From Puniceibacterium sp. IMCC21224 (GTDB lineage Bacteria > Pseudomonadota > Alphaproteobacteria > Rhodobacterales > Rhodobacteraceae), in NCBI RefSeq assembly GCF_001038505.1, contig NZ_LDPY01000001.1:620001-684000 (forward strand): 64,000 nucleotides of DNA. The letters are read 5' to 3'. The translations under genes were made by a program, and so were the position numbers. How positions within the stretch are numbered: the first letter of the stretch is position 1; each line of letters begins with the position of its first letter. Shown one piece after another: positions 1 to 8,811 of the stretch. The notes below the pieces were generated by a model. That model was not told the origin of the DNA and ran no database searches. It saw only the letters and a program-made list of their open reading frames with translations.

Positions 1-1
1 C

Positions 2-1993
2 TCGGTCGAGGATATCGCCGGACTCGATCTCGGGATTTGCCGCCGGGTGTTCTATAATCAAGAAGACTTCATGGAGCTGCACCTGAACATCCTTAGGGGG
101 GTGCAGGCTCGCAACAAAACCCCGTTTTTCACCGCATTGGTCGAGTATTCGAAGCAGCCGACCGGCGTGTTCCACGCGATGCCGATTTCGCGCGGCAAAT
201 CGATCACCCGAAGTCACTGGATCCAGGACATGGGCGCCTTTTACGGCCCCAATATTTTCCTTGCTGAAACCTCGGCCACGTCCGGCGGGCTGGACAGTCT
301 GCTTGAACCGCACGGCCCGATCAAAGAGGCGCAGGAACTGGCCAGCCGCGCCTTTGGGTCGAAACAGACCTTCTTTGCCACGAATGGCACCTCGACCTGT
401 AACAAGATCGTGGTGCAGGCGCTGGTGCGCCCCGGTGACATCGTGCTGGTCGATCGTGATTGCCACAAATCGCACCACTATGGAATGGTGCTGGCCGGGG
501 CGCAGGTCTGTTACCTCGACAGCTATCCGTTGAACGAATATTCTATGTATGGTGCAGTGCCGCTGCACGAGATCAAGAAGCTCCTGCTCGACCTCAAGGC
601 TGCGGGCAAACTCGATCGCGTGCGGATGCTGCTGCTGACCAACTGCACCTTTGACGGCCTAGTTTACAACGTCGAACGGGTGATGGAGGAATGTCTGGCG
701 ATCAAGCCCGACTTGGTTTTCCTCTGGGACGAAGCGTGGTTCGCCTTTGCCAGGTTCAACCCGACATATCGCGGACGTACCGCGATGAATGCTGCCAACA
801 ATCTGCGCGCCAAGTTTCGCACCGATGCACACGCCCGCGCCTATGACAAACAGCAGGCCAAGCTAAAGGACGCAGATGACGAGGTGTTGCTGAAAACCCG
901 GCTGATCCCGCCGCCCTCAGCGCGGGTGCGGGTCTATGGCACGCAATCCACCCACAAAACACTGACCTCGCTGCGGCAAGGGTCGATGATCCATGTCAAC
1001 GATCAGGACTTTAAAGGTGAGGTCGAACAGAGCTTTCACGAAGCCTATATGACCCATACCTCGACCTCGCCCAACTACCAGATTATCGCTTCGCTGGATG
1101 TCGGCCGCCGTCAGGTCGAACTCGAAGGGTTCGAGTTTGTACAACGTCAGATCGAGGCGGCGATGTCGATGCGCCGCGCCATCACCACCCATCCATTACT
1201 GCAAAAGTATTTCAAAGTGCTGACAGCAGGCGACATGATCCCCGAGACGCATCGCGAAAGCGGAGTGCAAAGCTATTATGACGCTGAGCAGGGTTGGACT
1301 GATCTGTGGGATTGCTGGGAAATGGACGAATTTGTCCTCGACCCGACCCGTGTGACGCTGGCCGTCGGTGGCACCGGCTGGGACGGCGATACGTTCAAAA
1401 CCCAGATCCTGATGGACAAATACGGCATCCAGATCAACAAAACCTCGCGCAACACCGTGTTGTTCATGACCAATATTGGCACGACGCGGTCGTCGGTGGC
1501 CTATCTGATCGAAGTACTGGTCGAGATCGCCAAAGGCCTTGACGATCTGCTTGATGATGCCTCTCTGATGGAGCGCAAGGGCTTTGACCGGCGGGTGCGC
1601 AACCTGATGGAGGACTTGCCGCCGCTGCCTGACTTCAGCCGCTTTCACGACGCCTTCCGCGCCGATAACGGCACCCCCGAAGGTGACATCCGCACGGCGT
1701 TCTTTCTGTCTTATGATGAAAGGAACTGCGATTATCTGGAACTTGACGGCAGCCTCAAGGATGCGATGGATTCGGGGCAAGAGGTGGTATCGGCCTCGTT
1801 CATCATCCCTTATCCGCCGGGCTTTCCGATCCTCGTGCCGGGCCAGGTCGTCAGTCAGGAAATCCTTAGCTTTATGCGGGCGCTCGACGTCAGCGAAATC
1901 CACGGCTATCGCGCCGATCTGGGCCTGCGGGTCTTTACCAAAGAGGCGCTGGACGTGCTTGTCGGCGCCAAACTTTCCACCGCTGCAGAATAA
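2..1993 (+). CDS. PLP-dependent Orn/Lys/Arg-type decarboxylase, 5' end outside window
   Basis: The reading frame is open to the left edge, so the start is outside the window and the GTG at 47 is only internal; 663 residues are visible. The fold-type I PLP region includes TSATSGGLDSLLEPHGP, an FLWDEAWFAF aspartate motif, and the Schiff-base lysine in STHKTLTSLRQ at about visible residue 319. This is the signature of lysine/ornithine/arginine decarboxylases, followed by the family's C-terminal domain. The family makes amines such as cadaverine, putrescine or agmatine; the substrate here is not readable. The ATP-grasp gene follows after 24 bp, suggesting a shared transcript, so the product may be a building block rather than part of acid resistance. 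Confidence 0.88.
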   Translation, partial: SVEDIAGLDLGICRRVFYNQEDFMELHLNILRGVQARNKTPFFTALVEYSKQPTGVFHAMPISRGKSITRSHWIQDMGAFYGPNIFLAETSATSGGLDSLLEPHGPIKEAQELASRAFGSKQTFFATNGTSTCNKIVVQALVRPGDIVLVDRDCHKSHHYGMVLAGAQVCYLDSYPLNEYSMYGAVPLHEIKKLLLDLKAAGKLDRVRMLLLTNCTFDGLVYNVERVMEECLAIKPDLVFLWDEAWFAFARFNPTYRGRTAMNAANNLRAKFRTDAHARAYDKQQAKLKDADDEVLLKTRLIPPPSARVRVYGTQSTHKTLTSLRQGSMIHVNDQDFKGEVEQSFHEAYMTHTSTSPNYQIIASLDVGRRQVELEGFEFVQRQIEAAMSMRRAITTHPLLQKYFKVLTAGDMIPETHRESGVQSYYDAEQGWTDLWDCWEMDEFVLDPTRVTLAVGGTGWDGDTFKTQILMDKYGIQINKTSRNTVLFMTNIGTTRSSVAYLIEVLVEIAKGLDDLLDDASLMERKGFDRRVRNLMEDLPPLPDFSRFHDAFRADNGTPEGDIRTAFFLSYDERNCDYLELDGSLKDAMDSGQEVVSASFIIPYPPGFPILVPGQVVSQEILSFMRALDVSEIHGYRADLGLRVFTKEALDVLVGAKLSTAAE

Positions 1994-2017
1994 ACCAACA
2001 GATAGGGATACAAACAC

Positions 2018-3478
2018 ATGGCCACTACGGTTCTGAAAAACATCTCGGAAATCCGCCGGTTCTTTCACCGCAACGAAGACCCGGTCTATTTCATCTCGGC
2101 GACGAACTTTAACCTGCTCGGCATCGACGAATGGGTCAAGAATTTCAAATATATCTGCTATATCGACTGCTACGATGGCAAGCACCCGAACGTGTTCTGC
2201 CCGTCCGAACAGCCACACGCGGAATTTCAGTCGATCGAGGATATCAACAACTATCTGTTGCAGCACAAAGAGGTCATCGACTTCATCAAACGACGCGGCG
2301 GCAAACCCAAGTTTGTGTTCCTGATGTTCGATGAAGAAACCGAACGCCTGTCCAAAGAGTTTGGCGCCGATGTTTGGTTCCCCAAGGCCAAACTGCGCCA
2401 GTCGATGGACAACAAGATCGAAACCGTCCGCATCGGCAACAAGGCCGGCGTGCCGTCGGTGCCGAACGTTCTGGCCGAGGTGAAATCCTACGAGGATCTG
2501 CGCGCCACCTGCGAACAGGGCGGCATCGGGCACGACCTGGTGCTGCAATCGGCCTTTGGAGATTCGGGCCACACCACGTTCTTCATCAAATCCGAGGCTG
2601 ATTTCCGCCGTCACGAGCATGAGATCATCGGCGAGGGCGAGATCAAGATCATGAAACGGATCGACTGCCGTGGGTCCGCAATCGAGGCATGTGCCACATC
2701 GCAGGGAACCATCGTCGGCCCGCTGATGACCGAACTTGTCGGTTTCAAAGAGTTGACCCCCTATCGTGGCGGCTGGTGCGGCAACGAGATCCTCAGCACG
2801 GCCTTCCCGCCCAAGGTTCGCAATCAGGCGCGTGATCTCACCTTCAAGTTCGGCGAACAGCTGCGCAAGGAAGGCTACCGTGGCTACTTCGAACTCGATT
2901 TCCTGATCGACAAAAAAACTGGCGATCTCTGGCTGGGCGAACTCAATCCACGCATCACCGGCGCATCGTCGATGACGAACCACGCCGCCTTTGCCCATGC
3001 CGATGCGCCTCTGTTTCTGTTCCACTTGCTGGAATTCTCGAAAAAGAAATTCAACCTTGATGTGGACGAACTGAACAACCGCTGGGCCGACCCCGAAATG
3101 ATCGACGGTTGGTCGCAGATGGTGATCAAGCACACGGATGACAGCGTCGACATCTGCACCTCTGCGCCAGAAACTGGCATTTACAAGATGCTCGAAGACG
3201 GGCGTGTGGTGTTTGATCGCTTCGATTATCACCGTCGCGCTGTGGAATCCGAAAACGAGGCGTTCTTTCTGCGTATCCTGGGCCCCGGAGACTACCGCTA
3301 TGAGGGTGCCGATATCGGCATCCTTGTGACCCGTGGCCGCTCAATGACCAAAGCGTTCCAATTGAATGATCGCGCCAGGAAATGGATTCACGGGATCAAG
3401 CAATCGGTGTCGGGTCGCCCCCTGCCGGTGGCCGAGGCAAGTCCGGCCTTTGCCGATCCCGCCTTTAAGATCATGTAG
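2018..3478 (+). CDS. ATP-grasp domain ligase (biotin carboxylase/CPSase-like)
   Basis: The protein has 486 residues. ATG 2018 is preceded by an AGGGA ribosome-binding site. It shows the ATP-grasp architecture: an N-terminal pre-ATP domain, a lid region around FGDSGHTTFFIK, and the metal-binding carboxylate motif LGELNPRITGASS near residues 305-318. ATP-grasp enzymes join a carboxylate to an amine, thiol or bicarbonate through an acyl-phosphate. No biotin-carrier or carboxyltransferase domain is present, so ligation of small molecules is more likely than carboxylation. It sits between a decarboxylase and an Ntn acyltransferase with minimal spacing. I infer that it activates a carboxylate for amide formation with the amine made upstream; the substrate is unknown. 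Confidence 0.8.
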   Translation: MATTVLKNISEIRRFFHRNEDPVYFISATNFNLLGIDEWVKNFKYICYIDCYDGKHPNVFCPSEQPHAEFQSIEDINNYLLQHKEVIDFIKRRGGKPKFVFLMFDEETERLSKEFGADVWFPKAKLRQSMDNKIETVRIGNKAGVPSVPNVLAEVKSYEDLRATCEQGGIGHDLVLQSAFGDSGHTTFFIKSEADFRRHEHEIIGEGEIKIMKRIDCRGSAIEACATSQGTIVGPLMTELVGFKELTPYRGGWCGNEILSTAFPPKVRNQARDLTFKFGEQLRKEGYRGYFELDFLIDKKTGDLWLGELNPRITGASSMTNHAAFAHADAPLFLFHLLEFSKKKFNLDVDELNNRWADPEMIDGWSQMVIKHTDDSVDICTSAPETGIYKMLEDGRVVFDRFDYHRRAVESENEAFFLRILGPGDYRYEGADIGILVTRGRSMTKAFQLNDRARKWIHGIKQSVSGRPLPVAEASPAFADPAFKIM

Positions 3479-3481
3479 CGG

Positions 3482-4459
3482 ATGACCATGTACTGGCGCG
3501 CCATATCCGAGGATCAGCCCGGCCCGAAATGGGCTGGGCTCTTCCGCGAATATTGGCCGGATTATCAGCGCTGGTGGCTCAAGGAGGGCGACAGCATGCG
3601 TGCCTCCTATATGGAGAGTGTGCGCATGTTGAAACGCCACATGCCGGAAATGCTGCCGCTCTACGATCAGCTTTGCGAGTTGGCGGGCGGCGGCGATCAG
3701 GCATCCCGATTCCTGTCGTTCTATTGCCCGCCGCCTTATCTATCGGGCTGCTCTCAGGCGCTCTGGCCCGGCAAGGCCCCTGTGCTGGTGCGCAACTATG
3801 ATTACAATCCGAACGCATTCGATAGCCTGATTCTGCACACCAACTGGCAGGGCAGGCAGGTGATGGGCACATCTGACGGCCTTTGGGGGCTGGTCGACGG
3901 GATGAATGACGCAGGGCTTGCCATTTCGCTGACCTTTGGTGGTCGACGCATCGTCGGCGAAGGCTTTGGGGTGCCGCTGATTCTGCGCTATGTTCTGCAA
4001 ACCTGCACGACGGCGGCCGAGGCCGAAGAGGTGCTAAAACGCGTCCCCACCCACATGAGCTACAACGTCACAGTTGTGGACCGAACCCGCAAATATTTTA
4101 CTGCCATGATGGCGCCGGACCGCCCGACGATCATCACCCACGCCGCGGTCGCGACGAACCATCAGGAAAACGTCGAATGGATCAGCCACGCCCGCTTTAC
4201 CGCCACGGTGGAGCGCGAACGTTACCTGTTGCAGCGCCTGACCCTGCACCGCGATACCGAAGACAAGTTCATCGCGGCTTTCCTCAAGCCGCCGCTCTAC
4301 TCAACGGCGTTTGACCATGGTTTTGGCACGCTCTACACCGCCGTCTACCGCCCCCGGAAAAAGCAGATGGAGATTCGCTGGCCCGGCACAACGTGGCCCT
4401 TGTCGATGGACGCGTTCGAGGAAGGGACCCGCCAGGTCCAGATTCCGGGCGCGGCGTGA
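3482..4459 (+). CDS. C45-family Ntn acyltransferase/amidohydrolase
   Basis: The protein has 325 residues and starts 3 bp after the ATP-grasp stop codon, so the two are probably translationally coupled (a second ATG lies at 3488). The features fit the peptidase C45 / acyl-CoA:6-aminopenicillanate acyltransferase-like family. A GCSQ motif places the candidate nucleophile at Cys90, followed by an RNYDYNP segment, a GLVDGMNDAGL segment, and NHQENVEW near residue 220. Family members self-cleave before the cysteine and then transfer or hydrolyse acyl groups on amides. About 89 residues would be released as propeptide if cleavage occurs at Cys90. I infer a role in making or trimming an amide product of the neighbouring enzymes. 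No signal peptide is visible. Confidence 0.75.
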   Translation: MTMYWRAISEDQPGPKWAGLFREYWPDYQRWWLKEGDSMRASYMESVRMLKRHMPEMLPLYDQLCELAGGGDQASRFLSFYCPPPYLSGCSQALWPGKAPVLVRNYDYNPNAFDSLILHTNWQGRQVMGTSDGLWGLVDGMNDAGLAISLTFGGRRIVGEGFGVPLILRYVLQTCTTAAEAEEVLKRVPTHMSYNVTVVDRTRKYFTAMMAPDRPTIITHAAVATNHQENVEWISHARFTATVERERYLLQRLTLHRDTEDKFIAAFLKPPLYSTAFDHGFGTLYTAVYRPRKKQMEIRWPGTTWPLSMDAFEEGTRQVQIPGAA

Positions 4460-4515
4460 CATCCGCCATCGCGTGATCGGCCAAGCCTTCTTCTCTTTCT
4501 AAATACGCCGGGGGG

Positions 4516-4534
4516 CCGGGGGCAGCGCCCCCGG
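4516..4534. terminator. GC-rich hairpin between acyltransferase and aminotransferase genes
   Basis: A perfect 8-bp stem, CCGGGGGC/GCCCCCGG, has an AGC loop. It lies in the 146-bp gap after the acyltransferase and is preceded by AAATACGCCGGGGGG. I recall similar GGGGG...CCCCC blocks recurring in intergenic regions of this bacterial group. There is no downstream T-run, so intrinsic termination is uncertain. It may separate the aminotransferase transcript from the three upstream genes. Confidence 0.4.
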
Positions 4535-4605
4535 TCGGCTCTGGAAACCCGCACCACCGTCACAGTTTTCTCCCCGACGCCAGCAACTTCAACATCGGAT
4601 GCCCC

Positions 4606-5931
4606 ATGTCCCACATCTTTCCCCGCTCGATGAAATCCGCACCACCGACAGCCGTAGGCGGGCAGGGCTGCTACCTTATCGATTCTACAGGCAAGCGATA
4701 TCTCGATGCCTCCGGCGGCGCGGCGGTCTCTTGTCTCGGCCATGGCGACGCTACTGTGATCAACGCGATCAAGGCGCAGCTCGATCAGCTTGCCTATGCC
4801 CACACTGGTTTTTTCACCTCTGAACCAGCCGAGGCGCTGGCCGATCTGCTGATCGAACACGCGCCGGGTACGCTCGACCGGGTCTATCTGGTTTCCGGCG
4901 GCTCCGAGGCAACCGAGGCCGCGATCAAGTTGGCCCGGCAGTACTGTGTCGAAAAGGGCGAGCCACAGCGCGGTCGTGTCATCGCCCGCAAGCAAAGCTA
5001 CCACGGCAATACCATCGGGGCACTTTCTGCTGGCGGCAATGAATGGCGTCGGGCGCAATTTGGTCCTCTGCTGCTCGACATGAGCCATATTGATCCCTGC
5101 TACCCCTACCGTTTGCAACATATGGACGAGAGCGATGCGGACTATGGCCTGCGTTCAGCCAATCTTCTGGAACAGGAGTTGCTGCGCGTCGGCCCGGAAA
5201 CAGTCATGGCTTTCATCGCCGAGCCGGTTGTGGGTGCTACCGCGGGGGCACTTGCGCCTGCGCCCGGCTATTTCAAACGCATTCGCGAAATTTGCGACCA
5301 GTACGGCATCCTGCTGATTCTGGACGAAGTCATGTGTGGCATGGGGCGGACTGGCACGCTGTTTGCATGTGAACAGGACGGGGTCGCGCCGGATATCCTG
5401 TGCATCGCCAAAGGGCTGGGGGCGGGATATCAGCCCATCGGTGCCATGCTCTGTACAGCTCGGATTTACGATACCATCGGCGCAGGCTCTGGTTTCTTTC
5501 AACACGGCCACACCTATATCGGCCATCCGACCGCGGCGGCTGCGGCTTTGGCCGTTGTCCGGTCGGTACTGGATCGCAACTTGCTCGAGCGGGTGCAAAC
5601 GCAGGGCGTCGCGCTGAAATCACTGCTCGACGAACGGCTGGGCCAGCACGCCCATGTTGGGGATATTCGGGGCAGGGGGCTGTTTCTGGGCCTCGAACTT
5701 GTACAGAATCGCGACACGAAAGCGCCCTTCGACCCAGCCCTGAAGCTGGCTGCCAAGATCAAGCAGGCTGCCTTTGACGGCGGCCTTGCCTGTTATCCAA
5801 TGAGCGGCACAATTGATGGCAAACGGGGGGACCACATCCTGCTGGCCCCGCCGTTCATTATCGACGACGCGCAGATCACTGAACTTGTGGACAAGCTGGC
5901 CGCCGCGATCACGACGTCACTGCCGGGTTAA
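4606..5931 (+). CDS. Class III (omega) aminotransferase
   Basis: The protein has 441 residues, normal for class III PLP aminotransferases. Visible motifs are VSGGSEATEAAIKLAR (cofactor phosphate region), ILDEVMCGMGRTG with the PLP-contacting aspartate, and IAKGLGAGYQPIG with the Schiff-base lysine at Lys269. The glycine-rich end RGRGLFLGLELV is also typical. Relatives transfer the terminal amino group of diamines, omega-amino acids or similar amines to pyruvate or 2-oxoglutarate. Position downstream of an amine-producing decarboxylase suggests it acts on that amine or a derivative. The Shine-Dalgarno sequence is weak. It converges with the 42-residue gene on the opposite strand; the two stop codons overlap. 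Confidence 0.85.
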   Translation: MSHIFPRSMKSAPPTAVGGQGCYLIDSTGKRYLDASGGAAVSCLGHGDATVINAIKAQLDQLAYAHTGFFTSEPAEALADLLIEHAPGTLDRVYLVSGGSEATEAAIKLARQYCVEKGEPQRGRVIARKQSYHGNTIGALSAGGNEWRRAQFGPLLLDMSHIDPCYPYRLQHMDESDADYGLRSANLLEQELLRVGPETVMAFIAEPVVGATAGALAPAPGYFKRIREICDQYGILLILDEVMCGMGRTGTLFACEQDGVAPDILCIAKGLGAGYQPIGAMLCTARIYDTIGAGSGFFQHGHTYIGHPTAAAAALAVVRSVLDRNLLERVQTQGVALKSLLDERLGQHAHVGDIRGRGLFLGLELVQNRDTKAPFDPALKLAAKIKQAAFDGGLACYPMSGTIDGKRGDHILLAPPFIIDDAQITELVDKLAAAITTSLPG

Positions 5932-6056
5932 TCCCCAAGCCGAACATTGGGACTCGCGCTAACATCCGCCTGAGAAAAGCCAATCTCGTCCAGTGCGAGA
6001 TTGGCGCCGATGGCAATCACGATCATGGCGCCGATTCCGAGGATCATGGCTTTCAT
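5928..6056 (-). CDS. 42-residue hydrophobic peptide at the end of the formate dehydrogenase operon
   Basis: The translation starts MKAMILGIGAMIVIAIGANL and ends NVRLGD. A strong AAGGAG lies 7 nt upstream of the ATG, and the start is 3 bp after the stop of the WD40-cytochrome gene, so it is placed like the last gene of the operon. Residues 4-21 form one hydrophobic segment, either a membrane anchor or an uncleaved signal; the tail is polar. I recognise no family. The final 3 bp overlap the end of the convergent aminotransferase gene. The ribosome-binding site and spacing are the main support; it could be a small membrane subunit. Confidence 0.6.
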   Translation of the reverse strand: MKAMILGIGAMIVIAIGANLALDEIGFSQADVSASPNVRLGD

Positions 6057-6059
6057 ATT

Positions 6060-7379
6060 TCACTCCTTGGGCGCGGTTTGTGCGCGCAGATAGGCAATCA
6101 GATCGGCGCGATCCTGCGCGCCGGTGATGCGTTGCATGGGCATCTTTGTGCCCGGAATATAGTGCTCGGGTCCGATATCGAACAGGGCGTCCACCGTTTC
6201 AGCGGTCCAGATCAACGCAGTTTTGTCCAGCGCCGGGGAATAGGTGTAGTCGGCCACCGTGCCTGCCTGTCGTCCGAACAGCCCGGACAGGCTGGGTCCG
6301 GCTTTGCGCGCGCTGCCCGGAGTCAGGCTGTGGCAGATCGAGCACTTGCGCTTGAACTGTCTCTCGCCATTGGGCATCGCGTCGGGATCGGCAAGAAAGG
6401 ATCGGTCGGTGGTTTGCATCTGACCGTGTTCGTCGATTGTCGCAATCGGCCAAGAATGCAGGGTGTCGTCCAGTCCGCCGGCATGAATATTTGCGCCATC
6501 CGGTGAAAATGCCAGGGTCCAGACCGGCCCGCGGGCGGCAGCACGGAAATCGCGCAGAACGCGCCAGGTGGCAGTGTCGACGACCATGATATACCCTTCG
6601 CCGTCACCCACGGCGAGCAGGCTACCATCGTTGGACGCTGCAAGCGCGAGGATCGGGCGGCGGTCAAGCGACAGGTCCGCCAATTCGTTGCCGCTGACAG
6701 GATCGACCACCCGCGTACCGCCATCCACCGCCCCATAGGCTAGCCAGCCTGCCACATCATTCAGCGCCAACTCGTTGATACCAAAGCCGTGTTCGACCAG
6801 TCGCAACGCCTCTTGACCGGTCGCCACGTCCCAGACCCGCAGCGACCCGTCCGCCGAGGCGGAATAAAGGCGCGTGCCGTCATCCGAGAACACAACATCG
6901 TTTACCGCGCCGGAATGGCCCCGCAGGAATTGCGTCGCCCCCCCCGTCAGCGACCATATCCCGATGCTGCCGTCCCAACTGGCAGATGCCAGAGTCGCGC
7001 CGTCAGGGGACAGCGCGAGTGCCTTGACCTTGCCTGCATGTCCCTCAAGCTGGGTCGCCGTACCGGTTGTCAGATCCCAGCGCACCAGCGCGAAATCGTC
7101 CCCCCCCGAGATGAGCTCGGTTTCGGAAACGAACAAGACGCAATTTACCGCCGCACGATGTTGATCCAGCCAGCGCGGCGTCTCGTCCTGCCAGAGTCCG
7201 ACGGCATTGTCGAAACTCGCCGTCGCGATGCGCCCGGCGGGGGAGACGGCGATGCCCATGATTGGCCCGCCGTGACCGCTCAGCGCAAAGTACTCATCCG
7301 ACGCCGCCGGGATGGGCCGCGCGGCCAGGCCCAGTGTCAGGACGGTCGGCGTCAGCAAGGCCAGGATCACCCCGCGCAT
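6060..7379 (-). CDS. WD40 beta-propeller fused to cytochrome c, exported
   Basis: I chose ATG 7379, which is 4 bp after the cytochrome b subunit stop and gives a Sec signal peptide (MRGVILALLTPTVLTLGL...); the longer open frame upstream is a shadow of that subunit. The protein has 439 residues. Residues 27-325 contain seven or so WD40 units (SPAGRIATASFDNAVGLW, SPDGATLASASWDGSIGIW). A C-terminal c-type domain follows, with CSICH at residues 346-350 and a distal methionine in GTKMPMQRI. WD40-cytochrome fusions are periplasmic. Its position suggests it docks on, or takes electrons from, the formate dehydrogenase. A role independent of that enzyme cannot be excluded. Confidence 0.85.
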   Translation of the reverse strand: MRGVILALLTPTVLTLGLAARPIPAASDEYFALSGHGGPIMGIAVSPAGRIATASFDNAVGLWQDETPRWLDQHRAAVNCVLFVSETELISGGDDFALVRWDLTTGTATQLEGHAGKVKALALSPDGATLASASWDGSIGIWSLTGGATQFLRGHSGAVNDVVFSDDGTRLYSASADGSLRVWDVATGQEALRLVEHGFGINELALNDVAGWLAYGAVDGGTRVVDPVSGNELADLSLDRRPILALAASNDGSLLAVGDGEGYIMVVDTATWRVLRDFRAAARGPVWTLAFSPDGANIHAGGLDDTLHSWPIATIDEHGQMQTTDRSFLADPDAMPNGERQFKRKCSICHSLTPGSARKAGPSLSGLFGRQAGTVADYTYSPALDKTALIWTAETVDALFDIGPEHYIPGTKMPMQRITGAQDRADLIAYLRAQTAPKE

Positions 7380-7383
7380 GGCC

Positions 7384-8607
7384 TCATTCCGCCGGGGTTG
7401 CGCCCTTGGGGGATGGGCCTTTTCGCGCTTTGACCTCTTCGGCCCAAAGCGAATGGTGCTCTTTGGCCCATTGCTCTTCGACCAGGCCGCTGCCCATGGC
7501 GTCATAGGCACCTTCCATACCGAGCGTCCCGATATAGATATGTGCCAGGATGATCGCCATCAGTACAAAGCTGACAATCGCGTGCCAAAGCTGGCTGTAC
7601 TGCATCTCTTGATGTGGGGTCAGATCGGCGGGCAGCGGGGCAAAGCCCAGCAACTCGGGCACACCCAGCGCGTTGATTTTGGCAAAGGTCGCGCCGAACA
7701 GCGGCATTTCAAACGGAAACAGCAGCGACAGACCCGAAACGGCGATCGACGAGCCCAGCACGATCACCGACCAGAAGATCAGTTTTTGCCCGACGTTGAA
7801 TTTCTTGGCTGGCGGGTGGCCATGGCCGATGATGCCGCCGCCCTTGAGGATCCAGTTGATGTCAGTACGGTCTGGCAGATTGTGGATCACCCACATGATA
7901 AAAATCAGCACAAGCGCGACGATAAACGCCCAGCTGACGTTGTTGTGGAGCCATTTCGACCAAGTTGCGATAAACGCAAAGCTGTCGTGACCAAAGGTGG
8001 GTATCAGGAATTTCCGCCCCATGAGAGAGATCAGCCCGGTAAATCCGAGCAGCAGGAATGATCCGGCCAGCATCCAGTGGCTCGCTCGTTCGATCAGCTT
8101 GAACCGTTCGAGCTTGGTACCAGTCTTTTCGCCCTCGATCCGGATACGACCGCGGATCAGGTAGAACAGGGCCAGCAACGCGATGGTGCCCAGTAACAGA
8201 TAACCGCCGTAGGTGATCAGTGGACCCCGGCGGAATTGCAACCACCACATGCCGTTGTCTTGGATCAGCACCTTGGCCCCCGGCCCGCGCTGCTGCGTCG
8301 AAACCTGTGCCTCGTCAAACCGTAGGGCGCGCCATAGTTCCGGATCCGATGCCCCGCCACGGGTGCCGAGGGGGGTATCGGCAGGTGGGGCGTCATCGGG
8401 ATTCCCGATATTGTCGGCCCGGTAGTCATTGTCGACGTTAAGGCCCTGCTGACGCCGCAAAATATCCTCGAGCGTGGTTGCGCCGCCGGTCTGGCTGCGG
8501 TCGATGACAGGCGCAGGCTCAGCGGTGTTCTGGGCGTGTACTGAACCGGTGCCGATCAGCCCCGTGCATAGGGCAATCAGGCAAAGCAGTCGTGAAATCA
8601 GGGTCAT
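7384..8607 (-). CDS. Formate dehydrogenase gamma subunit (cytochrome b556-type)
   Basis: The start is ATG 8607, preceded by AGGGAG and followed by a signal peptide ending near SVHAQ; the upstream in-frame extension is rejected. The protein has 407 residues. The family core is a four-helix membrane cytochrome b that takes electrons from the iron-sulfur subunit and reduces quinone. Helix segments are clear (GYLLLGTIALLALFYLI, AFIVALVLIFIMWVIHNL, IFWSVIVLGSSIAVSGLSLL, WHAIVSFVLMAIILAHIYIG), with candidate heme histidines in ASHWML, WVIHNL and LWHAIV. An extra periplasmic stretch of about 130 residues precedes the core. A 204-bp gap with a hairpin separates it from the beta-subunit gene. Confidence 0.92.
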   Translation of the reverse strand: MTLISRLLCLIALCTGLIGTGSVHAQNTAEPAPVIDRSQTGGATTLEDILRRQQGLNVDNDYRADNIGNPDDAPPADTPLGTRGGASDPELWRALRFDEAQVSTQQRGPGAKVLIQDNGMWWLQFRRGPLITYGGYLLLGTIALLALFYLIRGRIRIEGEKTGTKLERFKLIERASHWMLAGSFLLLGFTGLISLMGRKFLIPTFGHDSFAFIATWSKWLHNNVSWAFIVALVLIFIMWVIHNLPDRTDINWILKGGGIIGHGHPPAKKFNVGQKLIFWSVIVLGSSIAVSGLSLLFPFEMPLFGATFAKINALGVPELLGFAPLPADLTPHQEMQYSQLWHAIVSFVLMAIILAHIYIGTLGMEGAYDAMGSGLVEEQWAKEHHSLWAEEVKARKGPSPKGATPAE

Positions 8608-8760
8608 CCTGAGTCTCCCTTGCAATGGGCGCGGGCCGGTGGTGCGGCCGGGTGCCATGGCGTTGTGGTCAGATCGTCTGGCCGTCAAATGGTATCGCAC
8701 GGGGCGGCGTCGGCAAAGGCTTGGTTGCTCTGTTCGGCCAACCTCTGCCTGATGGTCAGA

Positions 8761-8782
8761 AGCCCCGGGCAATGCCGGGGCT
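8761..8782 (-). other. Intergenic hairpin between fdhB and the gamma-subunit gene
   Basis: A perfect 8-bp stem, AGCCCCGG/CCGGGGCT, with a 6-nt loop lies in the 204-bp gap inside the otherwise tightly packed operon. No U-run follows on the minus strand, so it could be an mRNA-stabilising or processing element that sets the ratio of catalytic to membrane subunits, or a weak attenuator. Confidence 0.45.
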
Positions 8783-8811
8783 CTGATTGTCGCGGTACAG
8801 GGGGGCGTTGA

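Noticed and set aside
47..49. GTG as the start of the decarboxylase
   Set aside because: The frame is open upstream to the edge of the window and the family is longer, so this is an internal codon.
1196..3232. 678-codon open frame on the minus strand
   Set aside because: It lies antisense to the decarboxylase and ATP-grasp genes; G+C-rich codon use creates such frames and the translation has no recognisable motif.
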